A stretch of 64,000 bases of DNA from assembly GCA_965223245.1 (NCBI GenBank), contig CBDCVY010000013.1:3658001-3722000 (forward strand). The letters are read 5' to 3'. Shown here piece after piece: positions 27,759 to 36,659 of this stretch (its first letter is position 1; each line of letters starts with the position of its first letter). The stretch is from CBDCVY01 sp965223245 (GTDB lineage Bacteria; Nitrospinota; Nitrospinia; Nitrospinales; Nitrospinaceae). The notes under the pieces are model-generated. The model made no database searches. It saw nothing but the letters and a program-made list of their open reading frames with translations, and was not told where the DNA came from. Made by a program: the position numbers and the translations under genes.

Positions 27759-28997
27759 TCAGGCAGTAAATCGTTTTACGATTAAAACTGAATTGATTCC
27801 GAACATGCCAAATGAATTGTTCATAATTACATCGACCTGATCCATTTGTTCAGGTTGGTTGGCAACCAAATTGTTAAGTTGGCATTCCGGATCAATCTCA
27901 TCTAAATTGATGGTGGGATGAACATAATTATCCTCAAAGGCCGGTAAATTTCCTGTAAGTTCCAATGCTCCAGCCGCACCCATAGTATGCCCTATGTAGC
28001 TTTTTGTGTTATTGATTCGAGTTTGGCCCTTTGTCCCGAAAACTTCTCGAACAGCTTTACATTCTTGGATATCTCCTAACTGAGTTGCGGTGGCGTGAGT
28101 GTTTAACAAAGCGATATCCTCGGGTTGCAATTCTGCGCGTTTCAAAGCTAAGCGCATACATTCGGCTTGGCGGTTGGGTTCAGGAAGAATATAGTCATAT
28201 GCATCCGAGTTACTAGCGTAACCAATTATCTCACCATATATTTTTGCACCGCGTTTTTGTGCATTACCTAATCGCTCAAGCGTATAAAGGCAACCCCCTT
28301 CGGAGCAAACTATTCCGTTACGATTTTTATCAAAGGGTCGGCTGGCCTTGGTGGGGTCCTTGTGTTCTGCCAAAGCACCCTCACTCTTAAAGCTTGCGAA
28401 TATACCGAAGGTGTGAATACTTTCTGAAACACCTCCTGCAATAGCCATATCGACTTCGCCTAACCTGAGCATTTGAACACCCTGAATGATTCCCAAATTT
28501 CCCGCAGCGCAGGCGGCTCCAATGGCATAATGAGGTCCGGTTATCCCCATATTTAAGGTTACTTCCCCAGCAGGATTATTGGCTACGGTGCGTGGATTGT
28601 GATGATGTGACCAATATTTGGTGTCATACTCATATTGGCTGATGTTGTAGACCTCGTTTTCTGTTTCAACATTTCCATGCTCAGTGGTTCCTATGTAAAC
28701 CCCAATCCGTGATTTATCGAGAGCATCGAAATCAATCGCCGAATCCAAAACTGCCTCACGGGAACAGTAAACGGCGATGGATCCTGCCCGTGTCCCACGA
28801 CGTACCTCTTTTTTCTTTTGGTAACGCAATTCATCGAAATCACAGACTCCGGCAAGAACTTCGCCCATAAATCGAGTCCTAAACTTGCGAACACCCGATT
28901 TTCCTTCTAGTAATGCCTTGCGAAATTCGGCTAACGAATTTCCATTGGGTGCGGTAAGTCCAATTCCAGTTATAACAATACGATCATTTAATGACAC
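27759..28997 (-). CDS. Beta-ketoacyl-[acyl-carrier-protein] synthase, KAS I/II (FabF-like)
   Basis: 412 aa with an intact Cys163 (GAACAAGNLG), His301 (NTHATATQLGD) and His337 (SYIGHTMGAAGALEL) triad, so it is a condensing enzyme and not a chain-length factor. It is the first gene of the operon. The GTG start has AGGA seven bases upstream. Two TATAAT hexamers on the minus strand (29033-29038 and 29060-29065) could be -10 elements, though no good -35 was found. No KAS III or second KAS is present in the locus. Confidence 0.88.
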   Translation of the reverse strand: MSLNDRIVITGIGLTAPNGNSLAEFRKALLEGKSGVRKFRTRFMGEVLAGVCDFDELRYQKKKEVRRGTRAGSIAVYCSREAVLDSAIDFDALDKSRIGVYIGTTEHGNVETENEVYNISQYEYDTKYWSHHHNPRTVANNPAGEVTLNMGITGPHYAIGAACAAGNLGIIQGVQMLRLGEVDMAIAGGVSESIHTFGIFASFKSEGALAEHKDPTKASRPFDKNRNGIVCSEGGCLYTLERLGNAQKRGAKIYGEIIGYASNSDAYDYILPEPNRQAECMRLALKRAELQPEDIALLNTHATATQLGDIQECKAVREVFGTKGQTRINNTKSYIGHTMGAAGALELTGNLPAFEDNYVHPTINLDEIDPECQLNNLVANQPEQMDQVDVIMNNSFGMFGINSVLIVKRFTA

Positions 28998-29158
28998 AAA
29001 ATTATCCTAAAATGGAACCTCATAGGTTGGTTATTATAGGCAGGTTTAAACCAAAAAGCATTATAAACGAAGAATTAGGAAATGGGGAGAATTGGATTTT
29101 TGATTTTTTTCTCTTTTAAATGATTTTCTTTATATATTTTGAATCAAGAAAGGGAGTT

Positions 29159-29635
29159 TCAGATCTTTTCAATTAGTGCAACTGCATAAGCGGCGAGACC
29201 TTCCTCACGGCCGGGGAACCCAAGTTTTTCAGTTGTTGTTGCTTTAATATTGACTTGGAAGGGTGAAATGCTAAGAGCTTTGGCGATATTATCCTTCATA
29301 GGGTTCATATAAGACGCGAGTTTAGGTTTTTGAGCCACAATGGTAGAATCAATATTCATGATTTGGAATCCTTTTTCATTTACCATCCGACCCACTTTTT
29401 CTAATAGTACCAGGCTGGAAACACCACGCCAACGGGGGTCCGTATCGGGAAAGTAGAGACCTAAATCGCCCCCTCCACTCGCGCCAAGCAGGGCATCACA
29501 AATAGCATGGCATAAGGCATCAGCATCCGAATGTCCTAAAAGCCCTTTAGGATGTGGAATTTCCACGCCGCCTAAGATTAGTTTTTCGCCTTCTTCAAGG
29601 CGATGAACATCGTATCCATTTCCGACTCTAAACAT
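29159..29635 (-). CDS. ispF: 2-C-methyl-D-erythritol 2,4-cyclodiphosphate synthase
   Basis: 158 aa. The zinc site is Asp9/His11 in GYDVHRL. Further family motifs are LGHSDADAL, GLYFPDTDPRW and the C-terminal TTTEKLGFPGREEG. It catalyses a late MEP-pathway step of isoprenoid synthesis. IspD is not adjacent or fused. It lies upstream of the acyl-chain operon on the same strand, separated by about 160 bases. Confidence 0.95.
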   Translation of the reverse strand: MFRVGNGYDVHRLEEGEKLILGGVEIPHPKGLLGHSDADALCHAICDALLGASGGGDLGLYFPDTDPRWRGVSSLVLLEKVGRMVNEKGFQIMNIDSTIVAQKPKLASYMNPMKDNIAKALSISPFQVNIKATTTEKLGFPGREEGLAAYAVALIEKI

Positions 29636-29907
29636 AAACTACCTTTAAACTTGGTAAGTTATTAAAGTTCAATTACCATTGTACCCAGAGTCGTCTGGCC
29701 TCCACAACACTTTACTTCATCTATTAGGGTTTTTTTATTGCTTTAACAAAAGGACATTATTTTTTTAGTTTGAATAGATAAGCCTGTTTCTAATAAGAAA
29801 AATTGATCCTGTTTATATGAAAAAAATAGATCCGCAAAATATATATGGGAAATGGCTAAATAGTAAAACTTTTTTCTTTGAATTTATTTTAGGTTATTTG
29901 ATTGCAT

Positions 29908-31218
29908 CTACGTTGCAGCAACTTTAGTTTTTACCAAACTGAGCAGTGCAAAGGGGTGAACGGGTGCTTCCATTTGGATCCAAACGCGACCATTCCCGCC
30001 ATGGGCAACCGATATAGATTCGTTTTTTAGGTTCTCCATCGCAGTTAATTGGAAATTATGTTGTCCCTCGGGAGAAATGTATTCTAGTTCATCCCCGATT
30101 TCGATTCTATTCTTAACTTCAACTTCCATCCATCCACCAGGCCGTTCTCCCGTTACCTGACCTGCAAAAACTTGTGTTAAATCTTCTTCTTGTGGCGAAT
30201 CAAAGCGCTCTGTTTCATGGTCAGATTTAGGAACATAAAATGCCGAGGTAAAACCGCGATTTGCGGTTTTGTTGAGTTCCTCTAACAAGGCTGAATCGAA
30301 GGGTCGACCTTCTGCCAGGTCATTTAAGGCTTTGCGATAGGTTCTTACGACCAAAGATAAATAATAAATTGTTTTGGAACGGCCTTCGATTTTTAAAGAA
30401 CATACGCCTGCATTTCGAATTTGTTTTAAGAATTCCAAAGCTCGCAAGTCTTTAGAATTCATAATATAGGTACCGTGCTCGTCCTCATCGATTGGCATTA
30501 ATTCTCCGGGACGTAGTTTTTCTTCAATAAAATATTCGCCTTTTAAAATCTCGGGGTTGTGGGTGCTTTGCGAAAAGTCATTAGCTGATTCACTATTTTC
30601 TTGAGTTAAGTTATATTCCCATCGGCAACTGTTAGTGCATGTTCCTTGATTGGCATCACGGTGATTAAAATAATTTGATAAAAGGCACCGGCCCGAATAG
30701 GCAATACAAATCGCCCCATGAACAAATGCCTCCAGCTCCATTCCAGGTACTTTTTCATGAATTTCCTGGACCTCAGGCAGGGACAATTCACGAGAAAGAA
30801 TAATGCGTTTTACCCCCTGTTCATACCAAAACTGAACTGTAGGCCAATTCATCGTATTGGTTTGCACTGAAAGGTGAATCGGGATTTGTGGAAACTCTTT
30901 TCGCATAAAATGAATCATCCCCGGATCAGCCATAATGAAAGCATCGGGTCCGGCTTCAGCAAAATATGACAAAGATTTTTTAAACGATTCGATTTTTCGA
31001 TTAGGAGGTAAAATATTTGCGGTGATATAAATCTTTTTTCCTAATTGATGGGACCGGTCAATCGCGGTCTTTAAGGTCGCATCTTTAAAAGGATTTTCCC
31101 GCGCCCGCAAAGAGAACTTTGGAATTCCTGCATAAACCGCATCAGCTCCATAAGCAAAAGCATATTCCATCTTTTCTGGACTGCCAGCGGGTGCTAATAA
31201 TTCTGGGATGAGATGCAT
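29908..31218 (-). CDS. U32 peptidase family protein, TrhP/YegQ-like
   Basis: 436 aa. It starts with LLAPAGSPEKMEYAFAYGAD and carries the U32 signature EAFVHGAICIAYSGRCLLS with the cysteine cluster that follows (NQGTCTNSC). It continues into the SLKIEGRSKTIYY segment of the TrhP-like group. In other bacteria TrhP-type proteins are required for tRNA U34 5-hydroxylation using prephenate, rather than proteolysis; this is family knowledge, not shown here. A C-terminal beta-barrel-like domain is present. Confidence 0.85.
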   Translation of the reverse strand: MHLIPELLAPAGSPEKMEYAFAYGADAVYAGIPKFSLRARENPFKDATLKTAIDRSHQLGKKIYITANILPPNRKIESFKKSLSYFAEAGPDAFIMADPGMIHFMRKEFPQIPIHLSVQTNTMNWPTVQFWYEQGVKRIILSRELSLPEVQEIHEKVPGMELEAFVHGAICIAYSGRCLLSNYFNHRDANQGTCTNSCRWEYNLTQENSESANDFSQSTHNPEILKGEYFIEEKLRPGELMPIDEDEHGTYIMNSKDLRALEFLKQIRNAGVCSLKIEGRSKTIYYLSLVVRTYRKALNDLAEGRPFDSALLEELNKTANRGFTSAFYVPKSDHETERFDSPQEEDLTQVFAGQVTGERPGGWMEVEVKNRIEIGDELEYISPEGQHNFQLTAMENLKNESISVAHGGNGRVWIQMEAPVHPFALLSLVKTKVAAT

Positions 31219-31316
31219 TTTCTATTTCCATAATTTAAGGTGCAGTTTGACAATTATAGTAAAAAATATACTTAAAGGAAAAGCAAATCTCTTTGACCCT
31301 GATAAAACTGTTGGAA

Positions 31317-31991
31317 TTAAGGACATCCTTTGGAAGGTATGTAACCAGCGCGTTCTGCTTCTAACATATTGCTAAAGATGATCGCTTTTTTGAGAGGAAA
31401 AGGTTTGTATTTTTGGCAGGCAGGCCATTGGTATTTTTTCGTTTTCTCATTAGCTACGATCCCATAATGAAAAATTTGATTGTAATCAACTTTGTTCGGA
31501 CTGACTGGAGCCTCAGGAATGGATGTTTCTTTGCGGAATTCCCAAGGGGGTAATGGATCGGGTTGCATCCATAACCCAATATGGTTTGAATAGGCGAAAT
31601 ATTCTAGCTTTGTTAATTTCGGAGAAGGTTGATGTTTGACCCGATAATGCCACGCTAACCCGGAAGCTAAAAGTTCCTCATTTAATATTCGTCCATCGTC
31701 CAGAGCGACTTTGCCAATGAATAGCCCATTTACATCGATTTGCTCAATGGTAACTTCCACTTTTCGATCATATATCATGTCATATGTGAAATTTTGGGCT
31801 TGTCGTCCGAAGGATTGTTTTAACTCTGGAGCATCGACATCTGCCAGGCGAATTTTATATAATTCGTTGTCACTGAGGATTGTAAAGGTATCCCCGCTAT
31901 GAACAGCAATTCCAATTCCAGAAATCATATGGGCAGGAGTTTGAGAATTTAACAATAACGAGGTCACTAAAAATATTGCTTTTATATCCAT
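31317..31991 (-). CDS. Exported SNase-like nuclease domain with C-terminal sunset-like motif
   Basis: 224 aa. An N-terminal signal-like helix is followed by a thermonuclease (SNase) domain: IAVHSGDTFTIL, RLADVDAPELKQSFG, and a basic/aromatic loop at HYRVKHQ. The last ~50 residues contain YQWPACQKY followed by AERAGYIPSKGC, resembling the Ada-derived sunset domain. The typical catalytic arginine positions are only partly recognisable, so activity is uncertain. Confidence 0.72.
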   Translation of the reverse strand: MDIKAIFLVTSLLLNSQTPAHMISGIGIAVHSGDTFTILSDNELYKIRLADVDAPELKQSFGRQAQNFTYDMIYDRKVEVTIEQIDVNGLFIGKVALDDGRILNEELLASGLAWHYRVKHQPSPKLTKLEYFAYSNHIGLWMQPDPLPPWEFRKETSIPEAPVSPNKVDYNQIFHYGIVANEKTKKYQWPACQKYKPFPLKKAIIFSNMLEAERAGYIPSKGCP

Positions 31992-32038
31992 TAAATTCCG
32001 TTTTCTAGATTTTTAAATTAGAATAAAATATCATTTGG

Positions 32039-32968
32039 TTAACATTCTAAAGTTTCTCCACAATGAGGACATTGATTGGGAGAATTAGAGTCTTTCCCTT
32101 TTTGTAATTCTTCTAAAAACCCAGTTGCCAGGATAGCTGCGGGTAATCCAAACATTCCTAATCCTAAAATTGCAATCAACCCACCGAAAACTTTACCTAA
32201 GGGGGTAATGGGATAAATATCTCCATAGCCCACTGTAGTCATGGTAGCAACTCCCCACCACATGGAAGCGGGTATGCTGGAAAAAGCATCGGGTTGAACT
32301 TCATTTTCCAAAAAATAAATAATACAGGAAGCAAAAATTAAAAGGAAGATGATCATAGAAAAGGTGACCAACAACTCTTCCTTTTTTTCTTTACCCACTT
32401 GAATGAATAATTTGAGAGAGCGAGAATATCTCACTAACTTTAGGACAACTAATAATCGAAATAATCGAAAAGCCCGTATAAACCGTAAATCTACTGCAAA
32501 AAATGTTGAAAGATAAAAAGGCAGGATAGCTAACAAGTCTAAGAGCATCATGGGTGTGATGGCATAACGGATCCGACCTTTCACAGGATCACGATATTTC
32601 TCTGAAGTGGTACATGCCCACAGCCGTAAAAGATATTCAGTGGTAAAAAAAACCATAGAAAAAATTTCAAAACCGAAAAACCAAATTCCATAATTTGCAT
32701 TTAGAAATTTGACGGTTTCTAAAACTACCGCCAATACATTAAGTAGGATCAAAGCTAAAATCAATTTGTCAAAAGTATTGATTACCCGATCGTGACGAGC
32801 AACAGGAGCCATTAAATCGGCAACTCTCGATTTAAAAGGTTTGTTGGGTTTTCGATGTATTGAATTCATATGTTCAAGAATAAATTCCGAAGTTCTGTTT
32901 GAGAACTTGATTAGATCTGGAATTGGGCATACATTTAGATTAAATACTTTTTCGTTATTTGTGAACAA
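32039..32968 (-). CDS. Voltage-gated potassium channel (six-TM, Kv-like)
   Basis: 309 aa. The selectivity filter TVGYGD is intact in WWGVATMTTVGYGDIYP. An S4-like helix has regularly spaced Arg/Lys (RFIRAFRLFRLLVVLKLVRYSR), preceded by S1-S3 and followed by S5 and S6. A short C-terminal tail ends in CPHCGETLEC, a small possible metal knuckle. The TTG at 32968 adds about 33 residues; ATG 32869 is an equally plausible start. It sits in the inner membrane. Confidence 0.85.
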   Translation of the reverse strand: MFTNNEKVFNLNVCPIPDLIKFSNRTSEFILEHMNSIHRKPNKPFKSRVADLMAPVARHDRVINTFDKLILALILLNVLAVVLETVKFLNANYGIWFFGFEIFSMVFFTTEYLLRLWACTTSEKYRDPVKGRIRYAITPMMLLDLLAILPFYLSTFFAVDLRFIRAFRLFRLLVVLKLVRYSRSLKLFIQVGKEKKEELLVTFSMIIFLLIFASCIIYFLENEVQPDAFSSIPASMWWGVATMTTVGYGDIYPITPLGKVFGGLIAILGLGMFGLPAAILATGFLEELQKGKDSNSPNQCPHCGETLEC

Positions 32969-33011
32969 AGCTTTGAAAAAATTCTTAGTTTAATTTTCGC
33001 AGACTAAAAAA

Positions 33012-33878
33012 ATGTCTGAATTACAACAAGCCCAATTAGCCTTAGATCAAGGAGACATTGAAAAAGCAGTCTTTATCCTGACAGGATTATTGAAAAAGGG
33101 AGAACTGCCTTTCTCAGACCGGCTGCGGGCTCTTCATAGTCGTGGGGATGCTTTAAATAAAATGGGCCAATTCCAAAAAGCGATGGATGACTATGACCAA
33201 ATGATTGAATTGAGCCCTGATTCCCCGGCCTCGTATTTTCCTAGGAGTTTGGCATTTTACAGAAATGGAATGTTTCGACAAGCTATTCAGGGTTTTAATC
33301 AAATGATTCGACTGGATCCGGATTTTTTTTATGCTTATCTTTATCGTAGTGAAGCTTTTTTCCAAGAGGGTAACTTTGACTTAGCCATCGAAGACTATGA
33401 CAACCTTTTGCGATTAAGCCCGGAAGATGTCTCCATTTTTTTTCAACGAGGATTAGCGCATTTTTGTTGTGGTAACTTTGAATCAGCAGAAGGAGACTTT
33501 GAAGCTTGTCTTGATATGGATCCACGGGATTCATATGGGATGACCTGGCTTTACTTAAGTCGTGAGCGGGATGGGAGAACGGGAGAATTACAATTGGTGG
33601 TCCAATCGGTTAATTTGAATCCTAAACATTGGCCAAATCCTGTTGTCTTTTTCTTTTTAGACGAATTGACAACTGAATTATTAATAAATGCTACCCCGGA
33701 TTCAAATAAGAATATAGAAGAGAAACGAATTTGTGAGGCTCATTTTTTTATAGGACAAAAATTTTTGTTGCTAGGTGAAAATATTAAAGCCTGCCAAAGC
33801 TTTAAAAAATGCCTTGAATATCCGTGCCAAATTTTTATGGTCTCTGCCGCTCAAAAAGAAATAAGCCGTTTGAAATAA
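33012..33878 (+). CDS. Tetratricopeptide-repeat protein
   Basis: 288 aa with about five consecutive TPR units between residues 35 and 180, for example ALNKMGQFQKAMDDYDQMI and AFFQEGNFDLAIEDYDNLL. There is no signal peptide. The C-terminal third has one more helical pair (AHFFIGQKFLLLGENIKAC). It is a likely protein-interaction scaffold; the partner is unknown. It is divergent from the K+ channel gene. Confidence 0.82.
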   Translation: MSELQQAQLALDQGDIEKAVFILTGLLKKGELPFSDRLRALHSRGDALNKMGQFQKAMDDYDQMIELSPDSPASYFPRSLAFYRNGMFRQAIQGFNQMIRLDPDFFYAYLYRSEAFFQEGNFDLAIEDYDNLLRLSPEDVSIFFQRGLAHFCCGNFESAEGDFEACLDMDPRDSYGMTWLYLSRERDGRTGELQLVVQSVNLNPKHWPNPVVFFFLDELTTELLINATPDSNKNIEEKRICEAHFFIGQKFLLLGENIKACQSFKKCLEYPCQIFMVSAAQKEISRLK

Positions 33879-34519
33879 TTCTTTTTTGATTTTCTATTTA
33901 AAAACTTAGGATATGGGCTCGTATTAAATAATTTTTAGAATAAATTTAATTTCGAGTATATTTTTATTTAAGGCTTTTTTATATTCATGTGAAATAATTG
34001 AAGTGTGTGCTCGGAATATTAGAGCGGTTGTTTTGTTGGATATGTTTGGAATTCAATAGTGGATGAATATTTACTGGGTAAATTATTTTTGAAAAAAAAC
34101 AAAATGATTTGATGGGTTTTGGATTTGTCTTTGTGGATGACTAATGAGACGAGAAAAAGGAATATAGATTTACAAAGTAAACCTTGCGGCGGTTCTTCCT
34201 TCTATGTTGATTTATCTTTATTTGAAAGCTTAAGGTTGAAGGGGCGGGTTTGGAAAAAATGACCTAAACGAAAAAACTACTCTTTAAATTTTAATTAACC
34301 CTTACACTATTTTATATATTGAGATTAATGAGAACGGGTAAGAGTTAGAGAAGGAATCCTTTTCTCTGTTTAATAAAAATATTTTTTAATTTAGAAAGTG
34401 TATTGGGTTAATAAGTTTCATTCAATTTTCATGATTTACTTTAATATTGCGGATGTTCTAACAAAAACTTAAGGGGTATTTTGTTAAGAATATTAATTCC
34501 ATAGATTGAGGAAAAAAAT
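33879..34519. other. Gene-less spacer, 640 bases
   Basis: AT-rich with stops in all frames. I see no recognisable RNA, repeat or strong hairpin. It should hold the promoter of the downstream response-regulator gene, but no clear -35/-10 pair was identified. Confidence 0.4.
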
Positions 34520-35629
34520 ATGCTAGAGGAAGGACAAAAGGAAGAGGCAAAGATTTTAATTGTGGATGATACCAAGCCTAATGTGGTATTGCTTGAAGAA
34601 ATGCTTTCAGGGTTTGGGTACAAGCGTATACAATCTGTCACGGACTCACGACAGGCAGTTCATATGTATGAAGTTTTTCGTCCTGATGTTCTTTTGTTGG
34701 ATTTAAATATGCCGCATGTTAGTGGATTTGAAATAATGGAGGAGTTAAAAAATATTGAAAGCGACTCCTATGCACCAATCCTTGTCCTTACAGCTCAATC
34801 GGACACAGAGACTAAGCGAAGAGCATTGGAGGTTGGAGCTAAGGATTTTATAGTGAAGCCTTTCGATTTTAATGAAACCTTACAACGCATTGGGAATATG
34901 CTGGAAATCCGACTGCTTCATAAACAAACCCAAGAGCAAAATAAATATTTGGAGCGAACTGTTTACGAGCGGACAAAGTTGTTGGAAGACACCCGGCTAG
35001 AAGTAGTTGAGCGATTAGGAAGAGCTGCGGAATATCGAGATAATGAGACAGGGAATCATGTAGTCAGGATGAGTCGGTTTTCTGCGATTTTGGCTCGGGC
35101 GGCTGGAATGCATGAAAACTATTGTCATTTAATACTCCATGCAAGTCCCATGCATGATATAGGAAAAATTGGCACTCCGGATAATATTCTTTTAAAACCG
35201 GGGAAATTGAATGAAGAAGAGTGGGAAATAATGAAAGCTCATTCGACCATTGGAGGTGAGATTCTGTCAGGAGGAAAGTCCGATCTTCTTAAAATGGCAC
35301 AAACAATTGCTCTATCTCATCATGAAAAATGGGATGGTTCCGGATACCCTTTGGGTCTAAAAGGGAATGACATTCCTTTTGAAGGTCAAATAGTAGCAAT
35401 TTGTGATGTGTTTGATGCGTTATCCTCTGAGCGTCCCTATAAAAAGGCATGGCCTTTGGAAAAAACTTTGGATTTAATTAAGGAACAAAGTGGAAAACAT
35501 TTTAATCCTAAAATTGTGGATTACTTCCTTAAATCCTTAGATGAAATTCTCAAGGTACAAAAACAATACCAAGATCCAAGTGGTGATCAAGCCCAACCTC
35601 AAATAGCCTCAATGAGAAGTGCGGTGTAG
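34520..35629 (+). CDS. Response regulator with HD-GYP domain (cyclic-di-GMP phosphodiesterase type)
   Basis: 369 aa. A receiver domain (about 10-130) has phospho-acceptor Asp61 in LLLDLNMP and the conserved IVKPFD lysine. A helical linker leads to an HD-GYP domain with His212-Asp213 in HDIGKIGTPD and the HHEKWDGSGYP motif. RpfG-type proteins with this layout hydrolyse c-di-GMP under control of phosphorylation. No sensor kinase is adjacent. The two GGDEF proteins at 53.8-56.3 kb are possible counterparts on the synthesis side. Confidence 0.9.
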   Translation: MLEEGQKEEAKILIVDDTKPNVVLLEEMLSGFGYKRIQSVTDSRQAVHMYEVFRPDVLLLDLNMPHVSGFEIMEELKNIESDSYAPILVLTAQSDTETKRRALEVGAKDFIVKPFDFNETLQRIGNMLEIRLLHKQTQEQNKYLERTVYERTKLLEDTRLEVVERLGRAAEYRDNETGNHVVRMSRFSAILARAAGMHENYCHLILHASPMHDIGKIGTPDNILLKPGKLNEEEWEIMKAHSTIGGEILSGGKSDLLKMAQTIALSHHEKWDGSGYPLGLKGNDIPFEGQIVAICDVFDALSSERPYKKAWPLEKTLDLIKEQSGKHFNPKIVDYFLKSLDEILKVQKQYQDPSGDQAQPQIASMRSAV

Positions 35630-35692
35630 AAAAGGGATATCTTCTGTTTTTCGAGATAAATCTTATCAAATAAACCATGCTACAATGCCCCC

Positions 35693-36652
35693 ATGAATAT
35701 TTTATTTTTTGGGGCAGGTGCCGTAGGCCTAGGGTTAGCTAGTTTCGTAATCCAATCGGGACAAAATGTATTTTTAATTGGAAAGAAAGAAACAGCTGAT
35801 GAATTAAAAAAAAATGGTCTTCAACGAGTTGGTATTTTTGGCGAATATCATTCCTTACCAGATAAATTCTTTGTAACAGATAACCTCAATAATCTACCTC
35901 AAAAAAATTTTGATTATATTCTCGTTTGCACAAAATCTTTCGATTCTAAAAAGGCTGCAGAAAGTATTTCTTATTTTCTAAAGGGTGAAAAGAGAGAGCC
36001 TCTTGTGGTTCTTTGCCAGAATGGTTGGGGAAACGCGGAAATCTTTAGTCAATTTCTACCAAAACATCAAATAAAGAATGCTCGAGTAATAACGGGGTTT
36101 CATCGCCCTTTAAAAAATAAAGTGGAAATTACTGTACATGCTGATGCCATTAAAATGGGAAGTCTTTTTGGAGGAAATGTAAGCAATCTTAAACCTTTGC
36201 GGGATGTCCTTAATGAGGGAGGGATCCCTTGTGAAGTCACAGAAACCATTGACAAGGATCTATGGGCAAAAATGTTATATAACTGTATGCTAAATGGTTT
36301 AAGTACGATTTTTGATGTCCCGTATGGAAAACTTGGGGAATCGATTTCGACACGAAATTTGATGGAAAAGATTGCTTTAGAAGTGTTTGAAGTTATGCAA
36401 GCAGCTGGTTTTAGGACGCACTGGGTAAGTGCAGAAGAATATTTTAAGATTTTTTATCAAAATCAGCTGCCGGCAACATATCATCATGAGCCCTCAATGC
36501 TGCAGGACATTCGCTCCCTTAAGAGTACTGAAGTGGATACTCTCAATGGAGCGATTGTTACATTAGGAAAAAAGTATAACCTGGAAACACCACATAATTT
36601 TTTTATTACCTCGGCCATTCATTTTTTGGAAAATCGCTCCAAAATAAAATAA
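35693..36652 (+). CDS. Ketopantoate reductase family protein (PanE/ApbA-like)
   Basis: 319 aa. The N-terminal NADP fold FFGAGAVGLGLASFV is followed by CTKSFD and LCQNGWGN. The C-terminal helical domain begins near DKDLWAKMLYNCMLN, with the catalytic lysine of the family. PanE reduces 2-dehydropantoate to pantoate for CoA synthesis. Several paralogues with other 2-keto acid substrates exist, so the symbol is withheld. It is convergent with the large secreted protein gene, 7 bases apart. Confidence 0.78.
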   Translation: MNILFFGAGAVGLGLASFVIQSGQNVFLIGKKETADELKKNGLQRVGIFGEYHSLPDKFFVTDNLNNLPQKNFDYILVCTKSFDSKKAAESISYFLKGEKREPLVVLCQNGWGNAEIFSQFLPKHQIKNARVITGFHRPLKNKVEITVHADAIKMGSLFGGNVSNLKPLRDVLNEGGIPCEVTETIDKDLWAKMLYNCMLNGLSTIFDVPYGKLGESISTRNLMEKIALEVFEVMQAAGFRTHWVSAEEYFKIFYQNQLPATYHHEPSMLQDIRSLKSTEVDTLNGAIVTLGKKYNLETPHNFFITSAIHFLENRSKIK

Positions 36653-36659
36653 CTATTTC

